Source: Acidobacteriota bacterium (lineage in GTDB: Bacteria > Acidobacteriota > Thermoanaerobaculia > Multivoradales > JBCCEF01). Taken from it: DNA of 64,000 nucleotides. The translations under genes were made by a program, and so were the position numbers. This document shows, one piece after another, positions 1 to 8,875 of this stretch. A model generated the notes under the pieces. That model was not told the origin of the DNA. It did not search any database and saw only the letters and a program-made list of their open reading frames with translations. The stretch lies in NCBI GenBank assembly GCA_039028635.1, contig JBCCHV010000029.1:1-64000 (forward strand), read 5' to 3'. The number at the start of each line of letters is the position of its first letter. Within the stretch, counting starts at the first letter, position 1.

Positions 1-33
1 CATAACCGCAATCGCTGGCAGGTTGCGGTTATG
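1..33. repeat. Perfect 11-bp inverted repeat
   Basis: Bases 1-11 (CATAACCGCAA) and 23-33 (TTGCGGTTATG) are exact reverse complements around an 11-base loop. The hairpin sits four bases left of the MITE-like element at 38-249. It may be a terminator of a gene outside the window or a further part of the repeat. No T-run follows, so the role is unknown. Confidence 0.6.
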
Positions 34-37
34 ATCG

Positions 38-249
38 CTAGCAGGTTGCTGTACATCTCATCGGCAACCTGCTTCCGGGCCCGGAAGGGCTGGGCGCCCC
101 CGGCCCAGCGGCGGCGGTGCCGCCGCGACGGGAGAGGAGGCCCACGAACCGCGCTTCGCGGGCCGGAGAGGGGCGCGTAGCCCCTCTCGGAAAAAACAGC
201 TAGCAGCGCTGGAAAAGTCGCAAAGCGGACTTTTTCAGCAACCTGCTAG
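38..249 (+). mobile_element. MITE/REP-like repeat element, copy 1
   Basis: The element is bounded by perfect 14-bp terminal inverted repeats, CTAGCAGGTTGCTG (38-51) and CAGCAACCTGCTAG (236-249). It contains no credible ORF. Two hairpins are visible: a left one pairing GCAGGTTGC (41-49) with GCAACCTGC (64-72), and a right one built on GGAAAAGTC / GGACTTTTT (about 199-249). The second copy at 62510-62724 lies in the opposite orientation and keeps both hairpins. The middle part differs more between copies than the ends. Non-autonomous, since no transposase or RAYT gene is in the window. The exporter start codon lies 33 bases downstream. Confidence 0.8.
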
Positions 250-281
250 GTCGCACTGCTGACCTGCCGGGAGCCTCCCCC

Positions 282-2144
282 TTGTCCGGAGAATCGAAAC
301 AAAAGTCGACCCGCCATCGCCTGACCGATGGCTGGCGAGAAGCGCGTCAGATCCTGTGGGCTCGACGCGGGCGTCTCACGGTCGGTTTCATGCTGATGAT
401 CATCAGCCGCCTCGCCGGCTTGGTGCTGCCGGGCAGCTCGAAGATCCTCTTCGACGAGGTCGTCGGCGCCGGCCGCGCCGAGCTCCTGATGCCCCTGGCC
501 GCCGCCGCCGGCATCGCCACGGTCGTCCAGGCCCTCACCTCCTTCGGCCTGTCGCAGCTCCTGGGGGTCGCCGCCCAGCGCTCCATCACCGACCTCCGGC
601 GCCGCGTTCAGGAGCACGTCAACCGCCTGCCGGTGAGCTACTTCGACTCCACCAAGAGTGGTGTCCTGATCTCGCGCATCATGACCGACGCCGAGGGCAT
701 TCGGAATCTCGTCGGCACCGGCATCGTCCAGCTCATCGGCAGCCTGCTCACCGCCGCCGTGGCCTTTGTGGTGCTGTTCTGGCTCAACTGGCGCATGACC
801 ACCATCACCCTCGCCGTCCTGGTGATCTTCGGCGCCATCATGGGCTTCGCCTTCAGCCGCCTGCGGCCGCTCTTCCGCGAGCGCGGCAAGCTCAATGCCG
901 AGGTCACCGGTCGCCTCTCGGAGGCCCTCGGCGGCATCCGCATCGTCAAGGTCTACACCGCCGAGAAGCGCGAGCAGCGCATCTTCGCCCGCGGCGTCCA
1001 CGGTCTGCTGCGCAATGTCGCCAAGTCGGTCACCGCCGTCGCCGGCGTCGGCTCCCTCGCCAGCGTGCTGTTCGGCGGCGTCGGCGTCCTCATGATGGTC
1101 CTCGGCGGCCGCGCCATGCTCTCCGGCTCGATGACCCTCGGCGACTTCATCATGTACATCTTCTTCACCGGCATGATGGTCTCGCCGGTGGTCCAGATCG
1201 CCTCCATCGGCACCCAGCTCAGCGAAGCCTTCGCCGGCCTCGACCGCATCCGCGAGCTGATGGCGGTGCGTGCCGAAGACGCCGAGGACGGCCGACGCCA
1301 GGGCTTGCCGGAGGTGCGCGGCGACATCACCTTCGACGATGTCTCCTTCGAGTACGACGAGGGCGTCCCGGTGCTGCAGGAGATCGACTTCCACGCCCCG
1401 GCCGGCACCACCACCGCCCTGGTGGGCTCGAGCGGCTCCGGCAAGAGCACTCTGATCGGCCTGGTGACGGCCTTCTATCGGCCCCTCGGCGGCAGCGTTT
1501 CGGTGGACGGCCACGACCTCTCGGAAATCCGCCTCCACGAGTACCGCCGCCACCTCGGCGTCGTGCTGCAGGAGAACTTCCTGTTCGACGGCACCATCGC
1601 CGACAACATCGGCTACGGCCATCCGGGAGCCAGCCGCGAGGCCATCGAAGAGGCGGCGCGGGTGGCCCACTGCGACGACTTCGTGCGCGGCTTCGAAGAC
1701 GGCTACGACACCGTCATCGGCGAACGCGGGGTCAAGCTCTCGGGCGGCCAGCGGCAACGCCTGGCGATCGCCCGGGCCATTCTGGCGGACCCGGCCATTC
1801 TGATCCTCGACGAAGCCACCTCGAGCCTCGACAGCGAGAGCGAAGGGCTGATCCAGGAAGCCCTCGGCCGGTTGCGCTCGGGCCGCACCACCTTCGTCAT
1901 CGCCCACCGCCTCTCGACCATCCAGAGCGCCGACCAGATCCTGGTGATCGAAGGCGGACGCATCGTCGAGCGCGGCACCCACGAGGAGCTGCTGGCGGCG
2001 GCCGGCCGCTACCGCGAGCTCTACGACAAACAACACCGCTTCGAGACCAATCGCTTCATCAATCCCGGCGAGGACTTCACCCCCGAGCCCGAGAAGGAAG
2101 AGCCACCGGCCGCGCCGCGCAGCTCGATCCTGCGACCGGGCTGA
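282..2144 (+). CDS. ABC exporter, fused permease-ATPase (MsbA-like)
   Basis: A 620-residue half-transporter of the ABC exporter type, expected to work as an inner-membrane homodimer moving a lipid, drug or peptide outward. The first ~310 residues hold the six-helix exporter domain. The nucleotide-binding domain has Walker A GSSGSGKST (382-390), signature LSGGQ (486-490), Walker B with D510-E511, and the H-loop histidine H542. The C-terminal tail is rich in Pro and Glu. The start is TTG, chosen because GGGAG (269-273) lies 8 bases upstream and the N-terminus fits the family; the frame stays open back into the repeat element. No partner half-transporter is adjacent, so substrate cannot be inferred. 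Confidence 0.9.
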   Translation: MSGESKQKSTRHRLTDGWREARQILWARRGRLTVGFMLMIISRLAGLVLPGSSKILFDEVVGAGRAELLMPLAAAAGIATVVQALTSFGLSQLLGVAAQRSITDLRRRVQEHVNRLPVSYFDSTKSGVLISRIMTDAEGIRNLVGTGIVQLIGSLLTAAVAFVVLFWLNWRMTTITLAVLVIFGAIMGFAFSRLRPLFRERGKLNAEVTGRLSEALGGIRIVKVYTAEKREQRIFARGVHGLLRNVAKSVTAVAGVGSLASVLFGGVGVLMMVLGGRAMLSGSMTLGDFIMYIFFTGMMVSPVVQIASIGTQLSEAFAGLDRIRELMAVRAEDAEDGRRQGLPEVRGDITFDDVSFEYDEGVPVLQEIDFHAPAGTTTALVGSSGSGKSTLIGLVTAFYRPLGGSVSVDGHDLSEIRLHEYRRHLGVVLQENFLFDGTIADNIGYGHPGASREAIEEAARVAHCDDFVRGFEDGYDTVIGERGVKLSGGQRQRLAIARAILADPAILILDEATSSLDSESEGLIQEALGRLRSGRTTFVIAHRLSTIQSADQILVIEGGRIVERGTHEELLAAAGRYRELYDKQHRFETNRFINPGEDFTPEPEKEEPPAAPRSSILRPG

Positions 2145-2187
2145 GCCGCGCCGCCCGGCCGATGCCGCCGGCGGGCACGGGAGCTGC

Positions 2188-5064
2188 ATGGGAAGCAACC
2201 CCATGAGAGCTCTCGCCGCCGCCCTCGGTCTCGTCCTCACCGTCTCCGTCGTCGCTCCGGCCCTCGGCCAGGTCCAGGTGGTGCTGCCGCGTGCCACCGA
2301 GCGCCTGGAAATCGCCGGCCAAGCTTGCCCCGAGCTGCGCCGGACGCCGGTGCGGGATTGGTTCACGGTGATCTACTTCGATCCCGCCATGCTGACCCCC
2401 GATGGCATGCGTCGGGCAGCTCTCGCCCTCGCCGACGAGGCCGATCGGCTGGCCGCCCGCGGCCCCGTCGAGGTCGTTCTCGTCGACCCCTATCCGACGC
2501 CTTACCTCGATGCCACCGGCGACGCGGCGGCGCTGCGCGAAGGGCTCGAGATCCTCGCCGAGGAGAGCGTGCTCGCCGGCGAGCGGGTCGAGATCCGCGA
2601 CGAGCGGGCCGCCCTCGGCGACGGTGACTCCGCCCTTCACCAGCAGCTCGCCGGCGAGGAGCAGGCCCTCTGGCGGCGCTCGCGGTCAGCCCTGCTCGAC
2701 TACCTGGCGATCTCGGCGGCGCGCGGGCCACGCGCGCTGCTGCTGATCGAGGACGGCTTCCCGACCCCAGCCGCCGAGCAACAAATCGCCGCCCACTGGG
2801 CCCGCAGCCTGGCCGCCGGCGGCTGGTCGACCCAGGCCGTCGCCCTGGGAGAAGTCCCGACAGCGCTCGCCCCCTCGACCGCGGACCTCGAAGCCCTCGC
2901 CGCCGAGAGCGGCGGCTCGGTAGCGACCACCGCGGCCGACCTCGAAGCCTGGCTGACCGCCAGCACCGACTACGACCTGGTGACCTGCGATCTCGCCAGC
3001 GAAGACGGTCGACCGGTGACCGTCGGCGCCGTACCGCTTGCGGGAAGCCCACGCTGGACCACCGCCGGGAGCCCGCGCAGCGTCTCCGAGCGGCGCGCCC
3101 GGCAGGCCCTCGAGGGCTCCCTCCGAGGAGCCGGCCGCGGCGAGACGCGGCTCCTCCTGAGCGGCGCCCTGCGAGTCGACCGAGAGCAGCGATCGGCCAG
3201 CGCTTCCGATCGCCTCGAGGTCTCCCTGCTGTGGTCGAATGCTGCCCCGGAGAGGGAGGAGTCCGAAGCCCTCCGGCCGGGCGCCGCCACCACCGCCCGT
3301 CTCACCCTGGTCGCCGAGCGTCTCGATGCCGAGCCCTTCGTTCTCCACGAGGTACACGCCATCGCCGAGCGCTCCGTCGGCACCGACTGGCTGTTCCAGC
3401 GGACTCTGTCCGTTTCCGAGGACGTTCGCGTCGTCGCCGTGGTCCTCGAAGACCTCACCAGCGGCGCCTGGGGAGCTCTCAAGCTGCCCTTCGTCAACTC
3501 GCCCTTCGCAGCTCCCGTCGGACGCAGCGTGATCACCGCCGGTGAACCGCTGGGATCGGGCACCCTTCAGCCACCGACGGCGGCGGCCGGCGGCGCAGCC
3601 GGCACCGCGCCGACGGCGGCGGCTTCGGCGACGGCCACCGAGAGTGACATCGCAGACCGCGTCATCGTTCTCCTGCCGCCCCGGCGAGCCGGGGCCGGCC
3701 GCTTTTCAGGGGCAGTGTCCGGCGCCATCAAGGGTCGGATTCGGCTCGAAACGCTGGCCACCAGCGACGCCATCGGTCGCGCCGTCTTCTACCTCGACGA
3801 CCGCGAGGTGGGACGCGACGAGAAGGCGCCCTTTTCGACCGTCGTGGACCTCGGGGACGAGGCTGTTCCGATGACCCTCAAGGTGGTCGCCGAGACCGTC
3901 GGAGGTCGCCCCCTCGCCGAGCACGCCATCGAGATCAACCGCGGCGCCCGCCCCTTCCGGGTGCGCTTCGCCGCTCTCGAAGGCGAGCCGGCAGCGGGCT
4001 CGGTGCGGGTGACGGCGGAGGTCCAGGTGCCGCCTCGCCGCCAGCTCGCCCGCGCCGAGCTCTATCGCAACCTGGAGCTGATCGAGACCTTTCCCGCCGC
4101 CGAGCTGCAGGACGGCACCCTCGCCGCCGAGGTCGCGACCCCACAGGTACGCCCTGAGGACTACCTGCGAGTGGTCGCCTACCTCGACGACGGCCAGTTC
4201 CTGGAAGACGTCGTCCTGCTGTCGGCGCCCGCCCTCTCGGACCGCGTCGACGTCAATCTGGTGGAGATCTACGCCGTCGTCTCGGACCGCGACGGCACCC
4301 CGGTTCAAGGCCTTTCCGCCGCCGATTTCGCGGTCGAGCGCAAGGGCGAAACGCTGACCATCGATCGCTTCCAGGTCGCCGACGAGGTGCCGCTGATCAT
4401 CGGTCTGCTGATCGACACCTCGGAGAGCATGTGGGGCCTGATGCCGGACACCAAAAAGGCCGCCGCCCGCTTCCTGACCGAGACCCTCGCCCCCAGCGAC
4501 GGCGCCTTCCTGGTCTCCTTCGATGATCGTCCGCGATTGGTCCACGGCGTCAGCCAGGACGTCTTCGACCTGCTGCGCAGCTTCGCCGTGCTCAATCCCG
4601 GCGGCAGCACCGCACTCTACGACTCGATCGTCTTTTCCCTCGCTCAGATCGAGGGCAATGCCGGCCGTCGCGCCCTGGTGCTGCTCACCGATGGTCAGGA
4701 CGCCGGCAGCCGCTTCGGCCACCGGCGCGCCATCGAGCTGGCGCGCAAGCAGGGGGTTCCGATCTATATCCTGTCCCTCGCCGGCCTGGGCAGCGCCAGC
4801 CTCGGCGGCCGCCCTGTTCGGCCCTTCCACTACTCGGACCTCGAAGCGGTCACCGCCCGCACCGGCGGCCGCCTGTTCGACATCGACCGCATCGAGCAGC
4901 TCGGCGAGGCCTATGCCCAGATCAACGCCGAGCTGCGCAACCAGTACATCCTCGGTCTGAACACCGAAAAGCCCCTCTCGGCTGAAGAGCTCGGAGAAAT
5001 CGAGGTCGCCGTCGAGGGTCGCGGCCGCCGAGTACGCGCCGCCATCGGATCCAGCGACCGGTGA
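2188..5064 (+). CDS. Secreted VWA-domain protein (acidobacterial VWFA-related type)
   Basis: A 958-residue exported protein with an N-terminal signal peptide (MRALAAALGLVLTVSVV... ending near ALGQ). The clear domain is a C-terminal von Willebrand factor A fold with a MIDAS motif DTSES at residues 743-747, followed by the TDG and later strands expected of the fold. It is preceded by a sandwich region (VSDRDGTPVQGLSAADF) typical of VWFA-related proteins abundant in Acidobacteriota. The first third also resembles a degenerate VWA fold. Likely a metal-dependent adhesion or protein-interaction factor in the periplasm or on the cell surface. Two starts are possible: ATG 2188 (GGGAG four bases upstream) or ATG 2203 (GGAAG seven bases upstream); both keep the signal peptide. 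Confidence 0.85.
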   Translation: MGSNPMRALAAALGLVLTVSVVAPALGQVQVVLPRATERLEIAGQACPELRRTPVRDWFTVIYFDPAMLTPDGMRRAALALADEADRLAARGPVEVVLVDPYPTPYLDATGDAAALREGLEILAEESVLAGERVEIRDERAALGDGDSALHQQLAGEEQALWRRSRSALLDYLAISAARGPRALLLIEDGFPTPAAEQQIAAHWARSLAAGGWSTQAVALGEVPTALAPSTADLEALAAESGGSVATTAADLEAWLTASTDYDLVTCDLASEDGRPVTVGAVPLAGSPRWTTAGSPRSVSERRARQALEGSLRGAGRGETRLLLSGALRVDREQRSASASDRLEVSLLWSNAAPEREESEALRPGAATTARLTLVAERLDAEPFVLHEVHAIAERSVGTDWLFQRTLSVSEDVRVVAVVLEDLTSGAWGALKLPFVNSPFAAPVGRSVITAGEPLGSGTLQPPTAAAGGAAGTAPTAAASATATESDIADRVIVLLPPRRAGAGRFSGAVSGAIKGRIRLETLATSDAIGRAVFYLDDREVGRDEKAPFSTVVDLGDEAVPMTLKVVAETVGGRPLAEHAIEINRGARPFRVRFAALEGEPAAGSVRVTAEVQVPPRRQLARAELYRNLELIETFPAAELQDGTLAAEVATPQVRPEDYLRVVAYLDDGQFLEDVVLLSAPALSDRVDVNLVEIYAVVSDRDGTPVQGLSAADFAVERKGETLTIDRFQVADEVPLIIGLLIDTSESMWGLMPDTKKAAARFLTETLAPSDGAFLVSFDDRPRLVHGVSQDVFDLLRSFAVLNPGGSTALYDSIVFSLAQIEGNAGRRALVLLTDGQDAGSRFGHRRAIELARKQGVPIYILSLAGLGSASLGGRPVRPFHYSDLEAVTARTGGRLFDIDRIEQLGEAYAQINAELRNQYILGLNTEKPLSAEELGEIEVAVEGRGRRVRAAIGSSDR

Positions 5065-5193
5065 TGTGCGCGCAAGACTAGGCAATGGTCTGGCCGCGGC
5101 CCAAAGGGATTAGATTGAGGCCTGCGATGCAGCCCATGGCTTCGCTGGGTCGGGTCCGTGAGGCGAGCTCTCGAACGCTCCAGAGGTGGCCCC

Positions 5194-6249
5194 ATGGCAG
5201 ATCGAAAGTCGCGGTTCCGGCGTTGGCTACGCACCCTCCTCATCATCGTCGCCGTCTTGGCGATCGTCTACCCGCTGAGCTTCTTCCTTCGCAGGTCGTG
5301 GATCGTCCATCAGCTCGCCTCCAGCAGCCGGTTGGCCAACACGCCCCGCGGGCCCGTCGAGTACCTGGAAGGCGGGCGCGGCCCCGCCACTTTGCTGATC
5401 CTCCACGGCACCCCCGGTGGCTACGATGAAGGACTGTTGCTGGCGCAGTGGATCCGCGCCGAGAGGTCTTTCCGCTTCATCGCCCCCTCCCGACCCGGAT
5501 ACCTCCGCACGCCGGTCGAAGTCGGCTCGAGCCCTGCCGAAGCGGCGGCGGCGATGATCGCTCTGCTCGACACCCTCGGCGCCACCCGCAGCTCGGTCCT
5601 CGCCTGGTCCGGCGCTGGACCGACGGCCCTCGAGCTCGCCGGCCGATACCCGCAACGCATCAGCGCCCTGGTCCTGCTTTCGACTCGGGTTCGCGGTGAC
5701 GACAAGTATCGCTTCGCCGACCCGTCGGATCGCGGCACGCCGATCGCTGCGGAATCGCTGAGACCAGACACCGGGATCTTCGGCCCCGATGCCAAGGGGT
5801 ACCTCGGCGCTGTGATGTTTCGGCTGCTGCCGAATCGCTTCTTCGAACGCTACTTCCCCGCCGAGACCCGCAGCATGGGGCTCGCCGTCGAGCGACTACG
5901 CCAGCTGAGGACCGTGACCAGCCCGCCGAGCCGCCGCTACCCCGGAAAGGCCAACGACCAGTGGCAGTTCGCATCGCTCGATCCCGAGCCCAGGATGGAC
6001 GTGCGCGTGCCAACGCTGATCGTCCACAGCCCTGGCGACGAAGCGGTCGATATCTCTCACGCCTACTGGGCCCGGGATCAGATTCCCGGCGCCGAGCTGC
6101 TGGAGGTCGAGTCCGAATCCCACTTCACCACCCTCAACCCCGCCTCGACCCGGATCGTCATGGAGTTCCTGCAGGCTCACGCCGAGGGTGACCCGGTCCT
6201 GCCGAACCGGCCGCAGCCCGCTCGCCCGGACCTCGGAGGCCCTCAGTAG
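5194..6249 (+). CDS. Membrane-anchored alpha/beta hydrolase
   Basis: A 351-residue alpha/beta-hydrolase-fold protein with one N-terminal membrane helix (about residues 11-31), so the catalytic domain probably faces the periplasm. The oxyanion loop is HGTPGG (71-76). The nucleophile elbow reads AWSGAG with S139, so the usual first glycine of GxSxG is alanine. D282 (PGDEAV) and H310 (ESHFTT) complete a plausible triad. Substrate unknown. ATG 5194 is preferred because AGAGGTGG (5182-5189) precedes it; a GTG at 5158 is the alternative. The last 7 bases overlap the end of the convergent adaptor gene. Confidence 0.8.
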   Translation: MADRKSRFRRWLRTLLIIVAVLAIVYPLSFFLRRSWIVHQLASSSRLANTPRGPVEYLEGGRGPATLLILHGTPGGYDEGLLLAQWIRAERSFRFIAPSRPGYLRTPVEVGSSPAEAAAAMIALLDTLGATRSSVLAWSGAGPTALELAGRYPQRISALVLLSTRVRGDDKYRFADPSDRGTPIAAESLRPDTGIFGPDAKGYLGAVMFRLLPNRFFERYFPAETRSMGLAVERLRQLRTVTSPPSRRYPGKANDQWQFASLDPEPRMDVRVPTLIVHSPGDEAVDISHAYWARDQIPGAELLEVESESHFTTLNPASTRIVMEFLQAHAEGDPVLPNRPQPARPDLGGPQ

Positions 6250-7466
6250 CGGACCGCGACGCCGTCGGTGAGCTCGCTCGGAGCCTCGAGAACGACCGTC
6301 TCGGCGGGCTCCAAGCCCTCGAGCACGTCGACCCGGCCGCTGCGCTCGCTGCCCAGGGTGACCGGCCGGCGGCGCGCCACGCCGTCCGCGACGACGAACA
6401 CGACGCTCTCGCCGTCGACGCGGCGCACTGCTCGGCGATCGAGCCAACGACGAGTCGGCTCGGCCGCCAACGCCGGCTCCTCGGCGGCACTCTCGAGGAA
6501 GGCCACCTTGACCCCCATCTCCGGCAGGATGCGGGGATCGAGCTCGTCGAAGGCGATCCGCACCCGCACCGTGGCGCGCTGCCGATCCGCCGTAGGCACG
6601 GTGGTAATCACCGAGGCCGGGATCGACCACTCCGGATAGGCGTTGAGAATCGCACGCACCGGCTGCGCCGGCCGCACCCGGTTGATGAAGGCCTCATTGA
6701 CGTCGACCTCGATCTCGAGGGACGACATGTCGACCAGCGTGCAGATGCCGGTGCGGGTGAAGCCACCGCCGGCGGACACCGGCGAGATCATCTCGCCCGG
6801 CTGGGCGTCCTTGGTCACCACGATGCCGTCGAAGGGCGCCCGCACCACCGTGTCGTCGAGGCTTTGGCGATCCACCGCCACGCGGCGCTCGGCGACGGCG
6901 ATCTGCTCGCGGCCGAGGGCGAGGCGCGCCTCGAGAGCATCGACCGCGGCGATATCGGCGTCGAGGTCCGACTGGCTGACGATCTCGCGCTCCGCCAGCG
7001 AGCGCGACCGCGCCAGGGTGCGCCGGGCGTCGGCGAGCAGCACGTCGGTCTCGGCGACGGCGCTGCGCGCCGATTCGACCTCCGCTTCGGCGAGGCGCAG
7101 GCGGCGCTCGGGGCTGGCCGGATCGAGGCGCGCCAACACCTGGCCTTGCTTCACCGCCAACCCTTCGTCGACCAGCACCTCGACGATCTTGCCGGTGATC
7201 TTCGACGACACCGTCGCCCGTCGCCGGGCCACCACGTAGCCGGAGGCATCGAGCACTGCCGCCGACGGGCGGCCCGCGCCTTCCACCGCGAGGGCCGTGG
7301 TGGTCACCTCGACGGCTCGAGGCCGCAGCCACCACCAGGCCACGGCGAGGGCGAGCACCAGCAGGAGCAGGGCGAGGCCCAGCCGCAGACCACGGCCGCC
7401 ACCGTCGCCGCGGCGATCCTGGTCATCGATGCGCAGGTCGCTCAGCTTGTCGGCTTGATCGTTCAA
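6243..7466 (-). CDS. Periplasmic adaptor (HlyD/MacA/RND-type membrane fusion protein)
   Basis: A 407-residue membrane-fusion protein: one N-terminal membrane helix (about 29-48), split lipoyl/barrel-sandwich regions, a long alpha-hairpin rich in Ala, Glu and Arg (about 105-195), and C-terminal beta-barrel domains. Such adaptors join an inner-membrane ABC transporter to an outer-membrane channel. It is the last gene of the TOMM cluster, so it most plausibly serves the split MacB-like transporter at the other end of the cluster or the ABC-2 pair beside it. No TolC-like channel is present in the window. The start is TTG with GAGGAG upstream. Its end overlaps the convergent hydrolase by 7 bases. 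Confidence 0.85.
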   Translation of the reverse strand: MNDQADKLSDLRIDDQDRRGDGGGRGLRLGLALLLLVLALAVAWWWLRPRAVEVTTTALAVEGAGRPSAAVLDASGYVVARRRATVSSKITGKIVEVLVDEGLAVKQGQVLARLDPASPERRLRLAEAEVESARSAVAETDVLLADARRTLARSRSLAEREIVSQSDLDADIAAVDALEARLALGREQIAVAERRVAVDRQSLDDTVVRAPFDGIVVTKDAQPGEMISPVSAGGGFTRTGICTLVDMSSLEIEVDVNEAFINRVRPAQPVRAILNAYPEWSIPASVITTVPTADRQRATVRVRIAFDELDPRILPEMGVKVAFLESAAEEPALAAEPTRRWLDRRAVRRVDGESVVFVVADGVARRRPVTLGSERSGRVDVLEGLEPAETVVLEAPSELTDGVAVRY

Positions 7467-7511
7467 GGTCTCTCCTCACCCTTCCCGCGGTCTGAACCGG
7501 AGGCGACGACC

Positions 7512-8123
7512 TCAGGAGCCGTCGAGCTCGCGAACGAACCGAATGTCGTCGATCTCGAAGGCGAAGGAGCCCACCGAGTTGCTCTGGAAACCGAAGCCCC
7601 AGAGATCTTCCGCCCCCCAGGGCACGCGCTGACCCCAAAACGCCGACTGTCGCAGGTCGGCGAACGGAATCGTCACCTCACTCCATTCGCTGCGCGCCAC
7701 GAAACGGTGGCGGAAATCGTTGTGATCCTCGACCGCCTGGCGGTAGACCGCCACCTCGTAGAGGTTGCCATCGCCCCGCACCCTGAACCTCAAGGCGCGG
7801 TAAGCGCCGAGATCCCGCGGCTCGCGGTCCTTCGGTCCCAGCGCGGTGACGCCGCCGGCGAAGGGGAACGAGAAGCCCGCCTTGACCTCACCCTGGATCG
7901 CAAGGGCCTTGCCGCCGTCGGTGGCGACCACCGAGACCTCGACCTCGGAAACTCCCTCGACCACCTGATCGGTCAGCGGGAGCCAGCGGCGCCCGAGCAG
8001 GGACTCGAGATCGCCGTCTTCGAAATCGTCGACCCACAGCTCACCAGCGGTCTTCTCCTCGGCGACCGCCGGGACGGCGCCGAGGCACGACAGGATCAAG
8101 AGCAGGGAGAGAAAGCGTGCCAT
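7512..8123 (-). CDS. Secreted CIA30-like / galactose-binding-fold protein
   Basis: A 203-residue protein with a clear signal peptide (MARFLSLLLILSCLGAVPAVA). The mature part begins with WVDDFEDGD and runs as a single beta-sandwich, with RALRFRVRGDGN and a late EIDDIRF strand. This matches the CIA30 (NADH:ubiquinone oxidoreductase intermediate-associated protein 30) family, which has a carbohydrate-binding-like jelly-roll fold. In bacteria such proteins are usually of unknown function. It lies 17 bases after the ABC-2 permease and 45 before the adaptor, so it is probably co-transcribed with the TOMM genes. It could bind the product or a cell-envelope ligand (immunity or export); that is inference. 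Family call is good, role unknown. Confidence 0.75.
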   Translation of the reverse strand: MARFLSLLLILSCLGAVPAVAEEKTAGELWVDDFEDGDLESLLGRRWLPLTDQVVEGVSEVEVSVVATDGGKALAIQGEVKAGFSFPFAGGVTALGPKDREPRDLGAYRALRFRVRGDGNLYEVAVYRQAVEDHNDFRHRFVARSEWSEVTIPFADLRQSAFWGQRVPWGAEDLWGFGFQSNSVGSFAFEIDDIRFVRELDGS

Positions 8124-8140
8124 CACAGGCGGCGAATCTA

Positions 8141-8875
8141 TCAGGATCGCCGACGCAGCAGATAGGCCGCACCGACTCCGCAGACCACCGTCCAGAGGAG
8201 CAGAATGGTGAGGTTCCAGAGCACCGATGGCGCTTCCCCCCAGCCGAGTGCCTCGGGCCGAATCAGCTGCACCAGGAAGGTCAGCGGAAAGGCCAACGAG
8301 ACGGTGTTCACCCACGGCAGCTCGGACTGGTAGAAAACGCCGCTGGTGAACAGCATCGGCAGAAAGATCAGGTTGATGGTGCTGGAGATCGACTGCGGGG
8401 TGCGCACCAGGCAGGCCAGCAGTCCGCCGAGGGCGGCGAAGGTCACGGCGCCGAGGAGAGCGTAGAGGAAGAGCACCAGCAAATTGCCGCGGACGCGAAA
8501 GTCGAATACCAGGTAGGCCACCAGCAGCAACATGGCGGCCACCGCCAGGATGCGCACGATGCGGCTCAAGGCGACGCCGGTGAGGTAGAGGCTCACCGGA
8601 ATCGGCGACACTCGCAGGCTGCGCAGGGTACCCCCCAGGCGCATCGTGCCGAGGGTGCTGCCGGCCGCCTGCATGGCGCTCGAGGAGAGAAACAGGGTGA
8701 GCAGGCCGGTGACCAGAAACCCCATGTACTCGGGATCGCCGCCGCGAATGAAGCCGAGCAGGAGCAGGAGAATACTCGGCAGGAGGAAGTTGTAGACCAG
8801 AACCTCCGGCACCCGGAAGCTCCACAGAAGCTCGAGGCCGGTGATGCGCAGCAGATTAGGCAGAGCGCGCGACAT
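8141..8875 (-). CDS. ABC-2 type transporter permease of the TOMM cluster
   Basis: A 244-residue integral membrane protein with six predicted helices and the ABC-2 layout, including a late hydrophobic pair around NLIFLPMLFTSGVFYQSELPW, the conserved region of this permease type. With the ATPase encoded just upstream it should form an exporter or immunity transporter for the TOMM product. ATG 8875 is chosen because AAGGAG lies 6 bases upstream; it falls inside the end of the ATPase gene, giving a 20-base overlap and probable translational coupling. A longer form starting at 8908 would add a Ser-rich stretch and has no better ribosome-binding site. Confidence 0.85.
   Translation of the reverse strand: MSRALPNLLRITGLELLWSFRVPEVLVYNFLLPSILLLLLGFIRGGDPEYMGFLVTGLLTLFLSSSAMQAAGSTLGTMRLGGTLRSLRVSPIPVSLYLTGVALSRIVRILAVAAMLLLVAYLVFDFRVRGNLLVLFLYALLGAVTFAALGGLLACLVRTPQSISSTINLIFLPMLFTSGVFYQSELPWVNTVSLAFPLTFLVQLIRPEALGWGEAPSVLWNLTILLLWTVVCGVGAAYLLRRRS

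Noticed and set aside
246..2366. Long minus-strand open frame (about 700 codons) opposite the ABC exporter
   Set aside because: Product is Ala/Asp/Glu/Gly-rich with no domain, and the plus strand has all ABC motifs. Such antisense frames are expected at this GC content.
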